Source of the DNA: JACRCT01 sp049841135
GTDB lineage: Bacteria; Myxococcota; Myxococcia; Myxococcales; UBA5297
Assembly: GCA_049841135.1 (NCBI GenBank)
Contig: JASGHK010000001.1
Coordinates: 806,001 to 870,000 of the forward strand
Reading direction: 5' to 3'
DNA length: 64,000 bases
Within the stretch, counting starts at the first letter, position 1. Each line of letters opens with the position of its first letter. The notes beneath the pieces were generated by a model. The model was not told the origin of the DNA and made no database searches. It worked only from the letters and a program-made list of their open reading frames with translations. A program made the position numbers and the translations under genes. Of the stretch, positions 43,707-53,800 are shown one piece after another.

Positions 43707-44282
43707 ATGATCCAGCGTTCCGAAGTGGAAGCCGTCCTGGCTGAAGGCCTGGCCCTCATCAAGAACGAGGACCTGAAGAAGAAGGTCGTCGACGCCTACA
43801 TGCTCGCCATCCAGGAGGGCGGCTGGCAGTCGATGAAGGACCTGAACGAGATGCCGTTCACGCTCCTCACCGACACCAAGGGCATCAACTTCTGGGAGCA
43901 CACGCTGGCGGTCACCCGCGGCGCCATCGGCCTCGCCAAGGGCCAGCAGGACACCTACAAGAAGATGCCCTACGTCATCGACTGGGACCGCCTGGCCGCC
44001 GGCGGCCTGCTCCACGACGTGGGCAAGCTCGTCGAGATCGAGCGGAAGAGCGACGGGACCTGGAAGAAGAGCAAGAAGGGCGAGCTCGCCCGCCACCCGA
44101 TCAGCGGCGCCATCTTCTGCGCCAAGGTCGGCCTGTCCGACGACATCGTCAACACGGTCGCCTGCCACGCCAAGGAAGGCGAAGGCGCGCCCAAGGTCCT
44201 GGAGACGGTGCTCATCCACCAGGCCGACTTCGGCACCTTCGACCCGCTGGTCATGGCCTCCAAGGGCCAGCTCATCCAGTAG
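43707..44282 (+). CDS. HD-domain protein
   Basis: 191 residues, cytosolic. HD-superfamily metal ligands are laid out as FWEHTLAVTRGAIGLA (His), AAGGLLHDVGKLVEIE (His-Asp), GELARHPISGAIFCAKVG (His), TVACHAKEG (His) and HQADFGTF (Asp). Such proteins are usually phosphohydrolases or, with modified sites, regulatory. It lies 19 bases before the fused hydratase gene and 108 after the dehydrogenase, clearly part of the cluster. Its role there is unclear: house-cleaning of a nucleotide or CoA-type side product, or cofactor handling for the citrate-lyase-type enzyme, are guesses. Confidence 0.75.
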   Translation: MIQRSEVEAVLAEGLALIKNEDLKKKVVDAYMLAIQEGGWQSMKDLNEMPFTLLTDTKGINFWEHTLAVTRGAIGLAKGQQDTYKKMPYVIDWDRLAAGGLLHDVGKLVEIERKSDGTWKKSKKGELARHPISGAIFCAKVGLSDDIVNTVACHAKEGEGAPKVLETVLIHQADFGTFDPLVMASKGQLIQ

Positions 44283-44301
44283 CCAAGGAGCCCGAACGAC
44301 C

Positions 44302-46107
44302 ATGGGACACACGCTCGTCGAGAAGATCCTCAGCGCCCACGCCGGCGGCAAGCCCTGCCAGCCGGACGACATCGTGGACGTGTTCATGGACGTGCGCGCC
44401 GCCCGCGACTTCGGCGGCGCCAACGTCGTCAAGAACATCAAGGACGCAGGCCTGGGCGTCGCCGACGCCTCGCGCACCGTCTTCACCTTCGACTGCAACC
44501 CCACCGGCAGCGACCAGAAGTACGCCGCCAACCAGCAGTCGTGCCGCACGTACGCCCGCGAGAACGGCCTGAAGGTCTTCGACATCGACCAGGGCATCGG
44601 GACGCACCTGGCGATCGAGAAGGGAATGATCGGCCCCGGCGGCACGCTCGTCTCCACCGACTCCCACGCCAACATCCTGGGCGCCATCGGCGCCTTCGGT
44701 CAGGGCATGGGCGACGTGGACATCGCCGCGGCCTGGGCGCGCGGGAAGATTCGGTTCCAGGTCCCGCACTCGGTGAAGGTGGTCTTCAAGGGCAAGCCCG
44801 GCCCGCGGGCGACGCCCAAGGACCTCGTCCTCGCGGCGCTTAAGACGTTCGGCGCCAACGGCCTCTTGGGCTACTCGGCCGAGCTGACCGGCGAGGCCAT
44901 CGAGAACCTCGACGTGGCCGGCCGCATCACCGTGGCCTCCATGGGCACCGAGATGGGCGCCATCATCTGCCTCATCCCGCCCTCGCCTGCCGTCATCGAG
45001 TTCTGCAAGGCCGCCGGCGCCAAGTTCGAGCCGGTCTTCGCCGACGCCGACGCCAGGTACGACCAGGTCTTCGAGGTCGACGTGCAGGGCCTCGAGCCGA
45101 TGATCAGCCGGCCGGGGCACCCGGAGGACGTGGTGCCGGTGAGCGAGGTCGCGGGCACGCCGGTGGACTCGGTCATCATCGGCAGCTGCACCAACGGACG
45201 CTACGAGGACATCAAGGCCGCCGCCGAGGTGGTCAAGGGCCGCAAGGTCTTCCAGCACGTCGTCTTCAAGGTCGTGCCGGCCACCGACGCGGTCTGGAAG
45301 CGCTGCCTGGATGAGGGCCTGTTCAAGGTCTTCAAGGACGCGGGCGCGCTCATCGGCAACGCCGGCTGCGCGGGCTGCGCCGCCGGGCAGATCGGCCAGA
45401 ACGGCCCCGGCGAGATCACGCTCTCGACGGGCAACCGGAACTTCGAGGGCAAGCAGGGCCAGGGCATGGTGTTCCTGGCCAGCGCCCAGACCGCCGCGGC
45501 CTCGGCCGTCGCCGGCCTCATCTGCACCGCCGAGCAGATGGTGAACAACGCCCTGCCGACGCTGCGCCCCAGGCCGGGGGCGAAGAAGGCGGCCGCCAAG
45601 CCGGCGGCGCCGAAGTCGAACGAGCCCAAGCCGATGAAGGTCAAGGGCCGGGTGTGGGTTGTCCGCAAGGACAACGTCGACACCGACATGATCTTCCACA
45701 ACAAGCACCTGGCCATCACCGACTTGAAGGAGATGGGCCAGCACACGTTCGGCAACCTGGACGGCTGGAAGGACTTCTCCTCCAAGGCCAAGCCCGGGGA
45801 CATCGTCGTCACCGGGAAGAACTTCGGCTGCGGCTCGTCGCGGCAGCAGGCCGTCGACTGCTTCAAGAGCCTGGGCGTCTCGCTGGTGATCGCCGAGTCG
45901 TTCGGCGCCATCTACGAGCGCAACGCCATCAACAACGCCATGCCCACCCTCAACGCCGACCTGTCGAAGGTCGACCTGAAGGACGGCGAGGTCATCGAGG
46001 TCGACTTCGCCACCGGCGAGATCAAGCGGGCGGACGGCAGCGTCGTGAAGGGCAAACCGTTCAGCGAGGTGCAGGCGGAGATCTACCAGCGAGGCGGGCT
46101 GCTCTAA
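44302..46107 (+). CDS. Aconitase-superfamily hydratase, large and small domains fused
   Basis: 601 residues. The LeuC-like part (1-415) has VSTDSHANILGAIGAFGQGM and Fe-S Cys ligands in IIGSCTNGRYEDI and NAGCAGCAAG (C-x2-C). An Ala/Lys/Pro linker (KKAAAKPAAPKSNEPKP) joins it to a LeuD-like swivel domain (440-601) with DNVDTDMIFHNKHLAITD, NFGCGSSRQQAVDCFKSLG and IYERNAINNAMP. The substrate loop after DTDMIF reads NKHLAITD, unlike the YLRT of isopropylmalate isomerases. It reversibly dehydrates/hydrates a citrate-like acid. Starts 19 bases after the HD gene. No frameshift. Confidence 0.85.
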   Translation: MGHTLVEKILSAHAGGKPCQPDDIVDVFMDVRAARDFGGANVVKNIKDAGLGVADASRTVFTFDCNPTGSDQKYAANQQSCRTYARENGLKVFDIDQGIGTHLAIEKGMIGPGGTLVSTDSHANILGAIGAFGQGMGDVDIAAAWARGKIRFQVPHSVKVVFKGKPGPRATPKDLVLAALKTFGANGLLGYSAELTGEAIENLDVAGRITVASMGTEMGAIICLIPPSPAVIEFCKAAGAKFEPVFADADARYDQVFEVDVQGLEPMISRPGHPEDVVPVSEVAGTPVDSVIIGSCTNGRYEDIKAAAEVVKGRKVFQHVVFKVVPATDAVWKRCLDEGLFKVFKDAGALIGNAGCAGCAAGQIGQNGPGEITLSTGNRNFEGKQGQGMVFLASAQTAAASAVAGLICTAEQMVNNALPTLRPRPGAKKAAAKPAAPKSNEPKPMKVKGRVWVVRKDNVDTDMIFHNKHLAITDLKEMGQHTFGNLDGWKDFSSKAKPGDIVVTGKNFGCGSSRQQAVDCFKSLGVSLVIAESFGAIYERNAINNAMPTLNADLSKVDLKDGEVIEVDFATGEIKRADGSVVKGKPFSEVQAEIYQRGGLL

Positions 46108-46197
46108 CTCATTCATTCACCCGCCCGACCGGCGAGGAAGGTGGCAGGCACGGAGGCCTGCCGCCACCAACGTCGAGGGGCCGGGGGTGAGGAACTC

Positions 46198-47470
46198 ATG
46201 GGACAGACATTCGCGGAGAAGCTGCTCTCGATGAAGAGCGGCAAGAACGTGGTGGTCGGCGAGATCGTGACGGTGCAGCCCGACCGGCTGCTCACGCACG
46301 ACAACACCGCGGCGATCGTCGGCAAGATCGCCAAGGACCTGAAGGAGTTCGGGGTCAAGCGGCCGGAGATGCACTGCATCGTCCTGGACCACGTGGTCCC
46401 GGCCGCCACCGACAAGGACGCCATCAACCACAAGAAGGCGCGCGAGTACGTCGCCGCCTACAAGATCCCCCACTTCTTCGACGTGGGGAACGGCGTCTGC
46501 CACCAGATCATGGTCGAGAAGGGCCTCGCCCTCCCCGGCCAGTTGGTCGTCGGCAGCGACTCGCACACCTGCATGTACGGCGCGCTCGGCGCCTTCGCGA
46601 CCGGCATCGACCGGACCGAGGCCGCCTCGCTCATCTTGACCGGCGAGACCTGGCTCAAGTGCCCGCCGACCATCAAGGTCACGCTCAAGGGCAAGCTGCA
46701 GCGGAACGTCTCCGCCAAGGACATCGTCCTCACCATCATCGGCAAGCTTCGGGGCCGACGGCGCGACCTACGCCGCGGTCGAGTTCCATGGCGACGGCAC
46801 CAAGGCGCTGACCATGGACGAGCGGCTGACCATCGCCAACATGGGCATCGAGATGGGCGCCAAGATCGCGGTCTTCGAGACCGACGAGACCGCCCAGAAG
46901 TACCTCGAGGCCCACGGCACCAAGCGCGGCACCTACCCGCTCGTCTGGGCCGACAAGGACGCCAAGTACTGGCAGGAGATGGAGCTGGACCTGGCCACGC
47001 TCCCGCCGGTCGTCGCCAAGCCGCACACCGTCGACAACGTGGTGCCGGTCACCGAGGTCGTCGGGACCAAGATCGACCAGTTCCTCATCGGCACCTGCAC
47101 CAACGGCCGCGACTCGGACTTCGAGGAGGCGGCGCGCATCCTCAAGGGCAAGAAGCTGCCCGCGGGCGTGCGCCTGCTGGTGCTGCCGGCATCCAAGGAC
47201 ATCCTGACGCGCGGCCTGGCGACGGGCGTCTACGCGACGCTGGTCGAGGCGGGCGCGATGCTGCTCCCGCCGGGCTGCGGACCGTGCCTGGGCGCGCACC
47301 TGGGCGCCATGGCGCCGGGCGAGAAGTGCCTGTCGACGTCGAACCGCAACTTCAAGGGCCGCATGGGCAACGCCGAGTCGGAGATCTACCTGGCGAGCCC
47401 GGCGACCGTGGCTTACAGCGCGCTCTTCGGCGCCATCAAGGATCCGCGCGGAGAGGAGGCCGGCAAATGA
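46198..47470 (+). CDS. LeuC/HacA-type hydratase large subunit (one frameshift)
   Basis: About 423 residues from ATG 46198. 4Fe-4S dehydratase large subunit: CIVLDHVVPAATDKDAINHK, VVGSDSHTCMYGALGAFATG, and cluster Cys in LIGTCTNGRDSDFEEAARIL and LLPPGCGPCLGAHLGAMAPG. STSNRNFKGRMGNAESEIYL is family-typical. A frameshift at 46748-46749 (AAGCTTCGGGG for AAGCTCGGGG, giving IGKLGADGATYAAVEF) splits the given sequence. Its stop overlaps the start of the small subunit by 4 bases. Relatives act on isopropylmalate, homocitrate/homoaconitate, citramalate or dimethylmalate; context argues against leucine synthesis. Confidence 0.85.
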
Positions 47471-47967
47471 AGGTCTGGGCTTACGGCAACGACATCAACA
47501 CGGACATGCTCTTCCCCGGCAAGTACACCTACAAGTGCTCGACCGCCGAAGAGATCCTCCCTCACCTGCTCGAGGACCTGGACGCCACCTTCGCCAAGGA
47601 AGCGAAGAAGGGCGACGTCATCCTCGCCGGCTCGAACTTCGGCTGCGGCTCCTCACGTGAGCAGCCGGCGCTCGGTCTGCAGGCGCTGGGCATCGAGGCC
47701 ATCATCGCCAAGAGCTTCGCGCGCATCTTCTACCGCGCGGCCATCAACCAGGGCCTGCTGCTGGTCGAGTGCGCCGAGGCGGTGGACGCCTTCAAGCCGG
47801 GCGACGAGGTGAAGGTCGATGCGGCCGCCGGCACGGTCAGCGTCGCGGGCAAGAGCTACCAGTTCCCGGCGCTCCCCAAGGAGATCCTCGCCATCCGCGA
47901 GGCCGGCGGGCTGCTCGAGTACGCGCGGGCGAAGCTCATCAAGGCCAAGGGAGCGAGCCATGGCTGA
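47467..47967 (+). CDS. LeuD/HacB-type hydratase small subunit
   Basis: 166 residues, the swivel domain partner of the preceding subunit. GNDINTDMLFPGKYTYKCS is the substrate-loop region and GSNFGCGSSREQPALGLQAL the family signature; SFARIFYRAAINQGLLLVE ends the core. The specificity loop reads KYTYK. In characterised archaeal enzymes isopropylmalate isomerases have YLRT and homoaconitase has YLVY here, so this one is not isopropylmalate-like and is closer to, but not the same as, the homoaconitase form. It overlaps the next gene's start by 8 bases. Confidence 0.85.
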   Translation: MKVWAYGNDINTDMLFPGKYTYKCSTAEEILPHLLEDLDATFAKEAKKGDVILAGSNFGCGSSREQPALGLQALGIEAIIAKSFARIFYRAAINQGLLLVECAEAVDAFKPGDEVKVDAAAGTVSVAGKSYQFPALPKEILAIREAGGLLEYARAKLIKAKGASHG

Positions 47968-49189
47968 GGCCGGACGGCGAGGAAAGGACGTCCGCTCCGA
48001 CTGCTGGATCTCGATCGAGCCTGGCGGCAGCGGGCTGCGCATCGAGGTCGTCAGCAAGGTCGAGGTCATGTACGGCGCCTCCATCCGCGAGCAGATCGAA
48101 CGCGAGCTGAAGACGCTGGACGTGCGCGACGCGGCGGTGAAGGTCGAGGACTTCGGCGCCCTGCCCTTCACCATCAGCGCCCGCCTCGAAGCCGCGGCGC
48201 GCCGGGCGAAGATCACCATCAACCGGCCGCTCCTGGCCGAGCCCATGGGCGCCCCGATGCCCAAGAGCGCGCGCGATCGCCTGCGCCGCTCGCGGCTCTA
48301 CCTTCCCGGCAACGAGCCGAAGTTCATGGTCAACGCCGGCCTGCACGGACCCGACGGCGTCATCCTCGACCTCGAGGACAGCGTCGCCCCGGCCGAGAAG
48401 GACGCCGCGCGGGTGCTGGTGCGGAACGCCCTCCTGGCCATCGACTTCGGCGCCTCCGAGCGCCAGGTCCGCATCAACCAGATCCCCGCTGGCCTCGACG
48501 ACCTGGACTTCGTCGTCAAGTACGGCGCCCAGCTCGTCCTCATCCCCAAGGTGGAGACGGCGGAGCAGATCAAGGCCGTGCAGGCGCGCATCGACGAGAT
48601 CGCGCCGACGCAGCCGGTCTACCTGATGCCCATCATCGAGAGCGCGCTGGGCTGCTTCAACGCGCTGGCCATCGCGCAGGCGTCCCCGAACGTGGTCGCG
48701 CTGACCATCGGCCTGGAGGACTACACGGCCGACATCGGCGCGCAGCGCACGCTGGAGGGCAAGGAGAGCTTCTGGGCGCGCAGCGTGGTCGTCAACGCAG
48801 CGCGCGCCGCCGGCGTCCAGGCCATCGACACCGTCTTCAGCGACGTCGCCGACATGAAGGGCCTGGAGGCCTCGGTGCTCGAGGCCAAGGGCCTGGGCTT
48901 CGAGGGCAAGGGCTGCATCCACCCGCGGCAGATCCCGGTGGTCCACGAGGCCTTCGCGCCCGACGCCGCGCAGATCGACAAGGCCAAGAAGATCGTCCTG
49001 GCCTTCGAGGACGCGCAGAAGCGCGGGCTCGGCGTCGTCTCGCTGGGCAGCAAGATGATCGACCCGCCGGTGGTGAAGCGCGCGCTCGCCACCGTCCGGA
49101 CTGCGGTCTCGATGGGCAAGCTCGACGCCAACTGGCGCGAGGTCAAACCGCCCGAGGCTGCGGCGAAGGCGGCGGAGGTGAAGTCATGA
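47960..49189 (+). CDS. Citrate-lyase-type gamma-beta fusion (CitD-CitE)
   Basis: 409 residues. Residues 1-85 are a CitD-like acyl carrier: GKDVRSDCWISIEP (Ser where the phosphoribosyl-dephospho-CoA group attaches), VVSKVEVMYGASIREQIE, VKVEDFGALPFTISARLEAA. Residues about 95-400 are a CitE/HpcH-type lyase: LRRSRLYLPGNEPKFMVNAG, DGVILDLEDSVAPAEKDAAR, VRINQI, LVLIPKVETAEQIKAVQ (metal-binding Glu) and FEGKGCIHPRQIPVVHEAF. Carrier and lyase are usually separate genes. Starts inside the end of the LeuD gene and overlaps citF (ATGA), so stoichiometric expression is likely. No citC, citG or citX for prosthetic-group loading is in the window. Confidence 0.85.
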   Translation: MAEAGRRGKDVRSDCWISIEPGGSGLRIEVVSKVEVMYGASIREQIERELKTLDVRDAAVKVEDFGALPFTISARLEAAARRAKITINRPLLAEPMGAPMPKSARDRLRRSRLYLPGNEPKFMVNAGLHGPDGVILDLEDSVAPAEKDAARVLVRNALLAIDFGASERQVRINQIPAGLDDLDFVVKYGAQLVLIPKVETAEQIKAVQARIDEIAPTQPVYLMPIIESALGCFNALAIAQASPNVVALTIGLEDYTADIGAQRTLEGKESFWARSVVVNAARAAGVQAIDTVFSDVADMKGLEASVLEAKGLGFEGKGCIHPRQIPVVHEAFAPDAAQIDKAKKIVLAFEDAQKRGLGVVSLGSKMIDPPVVKRALATVRTAVSMGKLDANWREVKPPEAAAKAAEVKS

Positions 49190-50745
49190 GCGACATCGTC
49201 AAGAACGCAGCCGGGCGCCTGGTCCCGACCGAGGTCAATGGCAAGCCCGCCATCCCGTACAAGGGCGTCGACGCCCACCGGCCGACGGGCAACACCGCCA
49301 GCCGCCCCATCCCCTGCAACTCCGACTACCCGGAGAACGGCGACAAGCGCGTCACCGACCTGAAGACCGCACTCGCCAAGTGCGGCCTCAAGAGCGGGAT
49401 GACCATCAGCACGCACCACCACTTCCGCAACGGCGACCTGGTCTCCAACCAGATCTTCGACGCCGCGGCGGAGCTGGAGGCGCGCGATTTGATGTGGTTC
49501 CCCTCGGCCTCGTTCCCCTGCCACGAGCCAATCATCAAGCACCTCGAGTCGGGCGTCGTTCACCACATCGAAGGCTCGATGAACGGCAAGCTCGGCGACT
49601 TCACCTCGCAGGGCAAGATGAAGGGCATGGGCGTGCTGCGCTCGCACGGCGGCCGTTACCAGGCGGTCCAGGACGGCGAGGTGCACATCGACATCGCCGT
49701 CATCGCCGCGCCCAGCGCCGACTTCTTCGGCAACGCCAACGGCGTCAACGGTCCGTCCGGCTGCGGCCTGCTCGGCTTCGCCCTGGCCGACTCGCAGTAC
49801 GCCGACAAGGTCATCGTCGTCACCGACAACCTCGTGCCGTTCCCGTGCGTGCCCTGGCAGATCCAGGGGCAGCACGTGGACTACGTGGTGGTGATGGACA
49901 AGATTGGCGACCCCGCGAAGATCGTCTCGGGGACCACCGAGGTGACCAAGAGCCCCGACCGCCTGCGCATCGCCGAGCTGGCGGCGCAGTTCGTCAAGGC
50001 CTCCGGGCTGATGAAGCAGGGCTTCAGCTTCCAGGCGGGCGCTGGCGGCACCACGCTGTCGTTCTCGCTCTACCTGGCGGAGCTGATGAAGCAGGCGGGC
50101 ATCACCGCCCGCTTCGCCCGCGGCGGCAGCAACAAGTACCTGGTCCAGATGCTCAAGGACGGGCTCATCGACTACCTGCTCGACGGCCAGACCTTCGACC
50201 TGGACGGCGTCAAGTCGATGCGCGACGACCCGCGCCACCTCGCGACCAGCCCCTTCACCAGCTACAACTGGCACTCGAAGGGCAACTTCGCCTCCATGGT
50301 CGACGTGATGGTGCTGGGCGCCACCGAAATCGACGTCGGCTACAACGCCAACGTGGTCTCGCACTCCGACGGGCGGCTGCTGCACGGCATCGGCGGCTGG
50401 CAGAACTGCCTGTTCAGCAAGTGCGTGATGCTGCTCATCCCCGCCTACCGCGACCGCATCCCGGTGGTCGTCGATCAGGTGACGACGCTGTGCGGCCCCG
50501 GCGAGCTGATCGACGTGGTGGTCACCGAGCGCGGCATCTGCATCAACCCCAAGCGCCAGGACCTGCTCGACTCGGTCAAGGGAAGCGGGCTCCCGCTCTT
50601 GACCATCGAGGACCTCAAGCGCCAGGTCGACCGGATGTGCGGCGGCGCCCCCGCCAAGCCGAAGCTGACCGACAAGGTCGTCGCCGCCATCAAGTGGGTC
50701 GACGGCACGGTCATCGACTCGGTCCGGCAGATCGCGCCGAAGTAG
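49186..50745 (+). CDS. citF: Citrate-lyase alpha-subunit-like CoA/ACP transferase (CitF)
   Basis: 519 residues, full length. CitF family: VPTEVNGKPAIPYKGVDAHR at the start, GMTISTHHHFRNGDLVSNQI, GVVHHIEGSMNGKLGDFTSQ, APSADFFGNANGVNGPSGCG, FSFQAGAGGTTLSFSLYLAE and the C-terminal VTERGICINPKRQDLLD. In citrate lyase it swaps the acetyl group on the carrier for the substrate, making the citryl-carrier thioester that CitE cleaves. The acid used here may be citrate, homocitrate or citramalate. Last gene of the cluster; a strong terminator follows. Confidence 0.88.
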   Translation: MSDIVKNAAGRLVPTEVNGKPAIPYKGVDAHRPTGNTASRPIPCNSDYPENGDKRVTDLKTALAKCGLKSGMTISTHHHFRNGDLVSNQIFDAAAELEARDLMWFPSASFPCHEPIIKHLESGVVHHIEGSMNGKLGDFTSQGKMKGMGVLRSHGGRYQAVQDGEVHIDIAVIAAPSADFFGNANGVNGPSGCGLLGFALADSQYADKVIVVTDNLVPFPCVPWQIQGQHVDYVVVMDKIGDPAKIVSGTTEVTKSPDRLRIAELAAQFVKASGLMKQGFSFQAGAGGTTLSFSLYLAELMKQAGITARFARGGSNKYLVQMLKDGLIDYLLDGQTFDLDGVKSMRDDPRHLATSPFTSYNWHSKGNFASMVDVMVLGATEIDVGYNANVVSHSDGRLLHGIGGWQNCLFSKCVMLLIPAYRDRIPVVVDQVTTLCGPGELIDVVVTERGICINPKRQDLLDSVKGSGLPLLTIEDLKRQVDRMCGGAPAKPKLTDKVVAAIKWVDGTVIDSVRQIAPK

Positions 50746-50770
50746 GCGCTGCTCCTGCCCTTGCTTTCAC

Positions 50771-50805
50771 CGACGGCCGGGCGCTCTGCCCGGCCGTCGC
50801 CTTTT
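50771..50805 (+). terminator. Bidirectional intrinsic terminator after citF
   Basis: CGACGGCCGGGC (50771-50782), loop GCTCT, perfect 12-bp complement to 50799, then CCTTTT. It lies between the convergent citF and the exported protein gene at 50812. Confidence 0.85.
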
Positions 50806-50811
50806 GGGGCC

Positions 50812-53800
50812 TCACTCGTCCAGCCCCAAAGCCGCCTCGGTGAACTTGAGCACGCGGAGCTTGTTGCTGCCCAGCGGCAGCAGCGTCAGGCTTGCTTCAT
50901 CGCTCGTGGCGGGGTGGCCGAACAGCGACTTGCTGAGCTCCGCATCGGAGAACTCGATCTTCGCAGCGTCGGTGTAGTCGCTCCACCCGTGGAGGGTCTC
51001 CCCGGTCGGGGCGTACACCGCCGAGAGGCTGAGGAAGTAGCGGTGGTCCGGCGTGGCGAAGAAGCGTCGCGGTGCATTGCCGAACGTGTAGTCGCCGATG
51101 TTGCGAGGCGGGTCGACCGGGACGGTCTCCCACTTGTCCAAGTCGATCCACTGGACACCGAAGGGGCTCGTCCCGCTGTCGTCGCCGAGTGAGACCACGA
51201 GGTGCGGCGGCGGCGTCGCGGCCTTCGAGAAGGGCCGTCGCAAGACCATCCCGTGGTCGGAGCCGGAGAGCGACGGACCCATGCTCAACGAAGTGTCCAT
51301 GACCGGGTCCGGGGAGAAGCGCAGGCGCGCCAGGAGCACGTCGCCGGCCTTGTCGTGGATGAACAGGAAGCTCCCACGCTCGCGGTCGACCAACTGGCCG
51401 TAGACGGATCCGGAGGTGTAGCTGACCTTCGTCTCGCCCAGGGTGGCGTTGGCGAAGGTGCTGAGGTCGATGAGCTTGATCTCCGTCGCCTCCTGCCAGA
51501 CGAGCCACGACTTCGGGGCGCCCTGCCCGTCCTTCGCCGGTACCACGTAGGCCGTGGGGCTGTACGAGAACATGCGCGTGACCATGTTCGCCCGGGTGAG
51601 CTGGGCGGGAGCCGAGATCTTCACGAGCGCGCCGCTGCTGGTGGCGTAGCAGGCGACGAAGAACTCGCCGTTGCGCGGGTCGACGGCGGGGCTCGTCACG
51701 TACGAGGACGCCTTCCCGCACAGCTGCGTCTCGGTGAACGAGCCCACGACCGCCATCGTCACCAGGTCGACGACGATGAATCCGTTGTCTCCACCCGGAA
51801 GGACCGAGCCCTGGATGACGACGCGGTGGTTGAACAGGTCGACCGCTCCGTAGGCCTCGGCGGGCGGCGCGAGCTGGCCGCCCTGGATCTCCGACGGCAA
51901 GAACGTCTTGCGCAAGCCGGAGGTGGGGCCTTCGAGGTCGACGACGGCGACGGAGTCCAGCGTATCCACCAGGGCGCGCGGCACGGTCCCCCCGGTCCCG
52001 TTGGGCACGGCACCGTCGATGTAGGCCGCCGTCACCTGCTCCGGCAGTCCGTCGATGGTGTAGGCCTCGAAGGCGTCGGCCGTCCGCAGGTCGAACGCCC
52101 TGGTGCCCGCGAGCGGCACCGCGTTGCTGGCTCCGGGCGGCGGGGTGTCGGTGGCCTTGACGGTCACCGTGAACCGCGGCTTGAGCCCGCAGGAGGCGTA
52201 GGTGTCGCTCACTTTGAGGGTGATGGTGAACGGCCACAGCCGGGCGGCGTGCGTCTCCGTCCCCCCGTCGTTGGAGTGGGGCCGGTCGGTGAACGAGCCC
52301 GCCGCCTCACAGGTGATCTGGGTGAAGGGCGTGCAGGCCGTGGGGCTGGTGACGGCGACCCCCAGGACCTCGCACTGGGGCCGCTCGGCCACCGCGTCCG
52401 GGTCTTCGACGACGAACGGCAGCAGCACCTCGGTGAAGGCCGTTCCGGGCCGGTTCACGTCCGGCAGCATCAGGAAGCGCGACGCCGGCGGGTCGACGAC
52501 CGGGGCGTCGTTGCGCGGCGGCGCGACCACCAGCTTCAGCTTGAGCGCTCCCATCAGGTTCGACGCGTCGCGCAGGTCGATCCCCGCGGTGGCCTTCGCG
52601 GCGACCGCGTCGTCGTTCGTGGGCGCCCAGGTGAGGGTGATGAGCGGCTTGGCCCAGCTCATGGTCATCCCCTTCGGCGCATTGGCCTGGAGGGCGGCGG
52701 ACCAGCTGCTGGAGGCCGAGCCCGGTGAGCTGTCGGCGACGAAGAAGGAGCGCGTGCTGCCCTGCTCCTCGGCGAACTCCGCGCTGTCGGCGCTCACCAG
52801 CTGGTCGAGCGGCGTCTCTGGGGTCTGGTCGGCCGTCACCGCGAACAGGTGGGGAGCATCGGTGGCGATGCTCTCGGCGACCTGGAGGCTGGCGGCGCCG
52901 GTGGCCAGGGTCTGGTCGCGGTCCATCGCCACCGCCTCGATGGCGACCGCGCCCACGAACGGCTCGTCCGGCGTGAACGACAGCGTCCACGTGCCGCCGC
53001 CGCTGCCGTCGGCCTCGACGAACCCCGCGTCGCCGCGAGGGACGACCGCCAGCTTCCACTCCTCGCGCCACGACAACGTGGAGGCCGCCGGCTCCAGGAC
53101 CGGGGCGGCGCTGTCGTCGGTGCGCAGCGTCACCGTCGCCTCCTTGGTCTGGTAGCCCAGCTGCGCGTGCTTGATCTTCAGCACCACGGTGAACGGGGCG
53201 TCCTGCGGCTGCCTGGTCTGCAGCGTCAGGGTCATGGGCGTGGCTTCGCTCGCATTGGTCGTCGAGGGCGTCACCGTCACCGTGGGCTTGCTCCCGGTGC
53301 CCCAGTGGCACGGATTGCTGCCCAGGAGCAGCTCGTCGAAATTGGCCTGGCCGTCGCCGTCGTCGTCGAACGACACCTTCTCGCCGTTGAGGCGCGCGTC
53401 ATTGGCGTCGGCCGGCGCGGACAGGAAGTCAGCGTCGGTCAGGCCCGTGAAGCCGTCGGGGAAAGGGAACTCCAGCGCGCGGCGCACATACATCCCCGCG
53501 AGGATGGGCTTCTCGCAGGTGCCGAAGCTGCCCTTGGTCTGGAAGCGGACGACGAGGTCGTACTTGCCCGGGTACAGGTCGCGAGCCTTCTCCAGCTTCC
53601 AGGTGCAGGGCTCGCCATCCTTGGGGACGAGCGTCTCGTCGACCAGCGCGCCGGCGATGTCGCCGATGCGGTCGAAGGAGAGGCGCACCTCGAGGCGGGA
53701 GCACAGGTCGGACCGGGTCAGTCCCTGGCGCAGCTGGGCCGGCAGCCCGACCTCGAGCGGACGGTGGCGGTCGTTGGAGGTGCAGCCGGTGGCGACGAGC

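Noticed and set aside
42413..47967. Leucine biosynthesis leuB-leuC-leuD
   Set aside because: No leuA; the dehydrogenase has the NADP Lys-Tyr signature and is longer than LeuB, the small-subunit loop is not YLRT, and the genes run into citD-E/F.
43707..50745. Glutamate fermentation through methylaspartate (mesaconase plus citramalate lyase)
   Set aside because: LeuCD plus CitDEF would fit, but no glutamate mutase or methylaspartate lyase is nearby, and a dehydrogenase and lysine aminotransferase would be unexplained. Kept only as a minor alternative.
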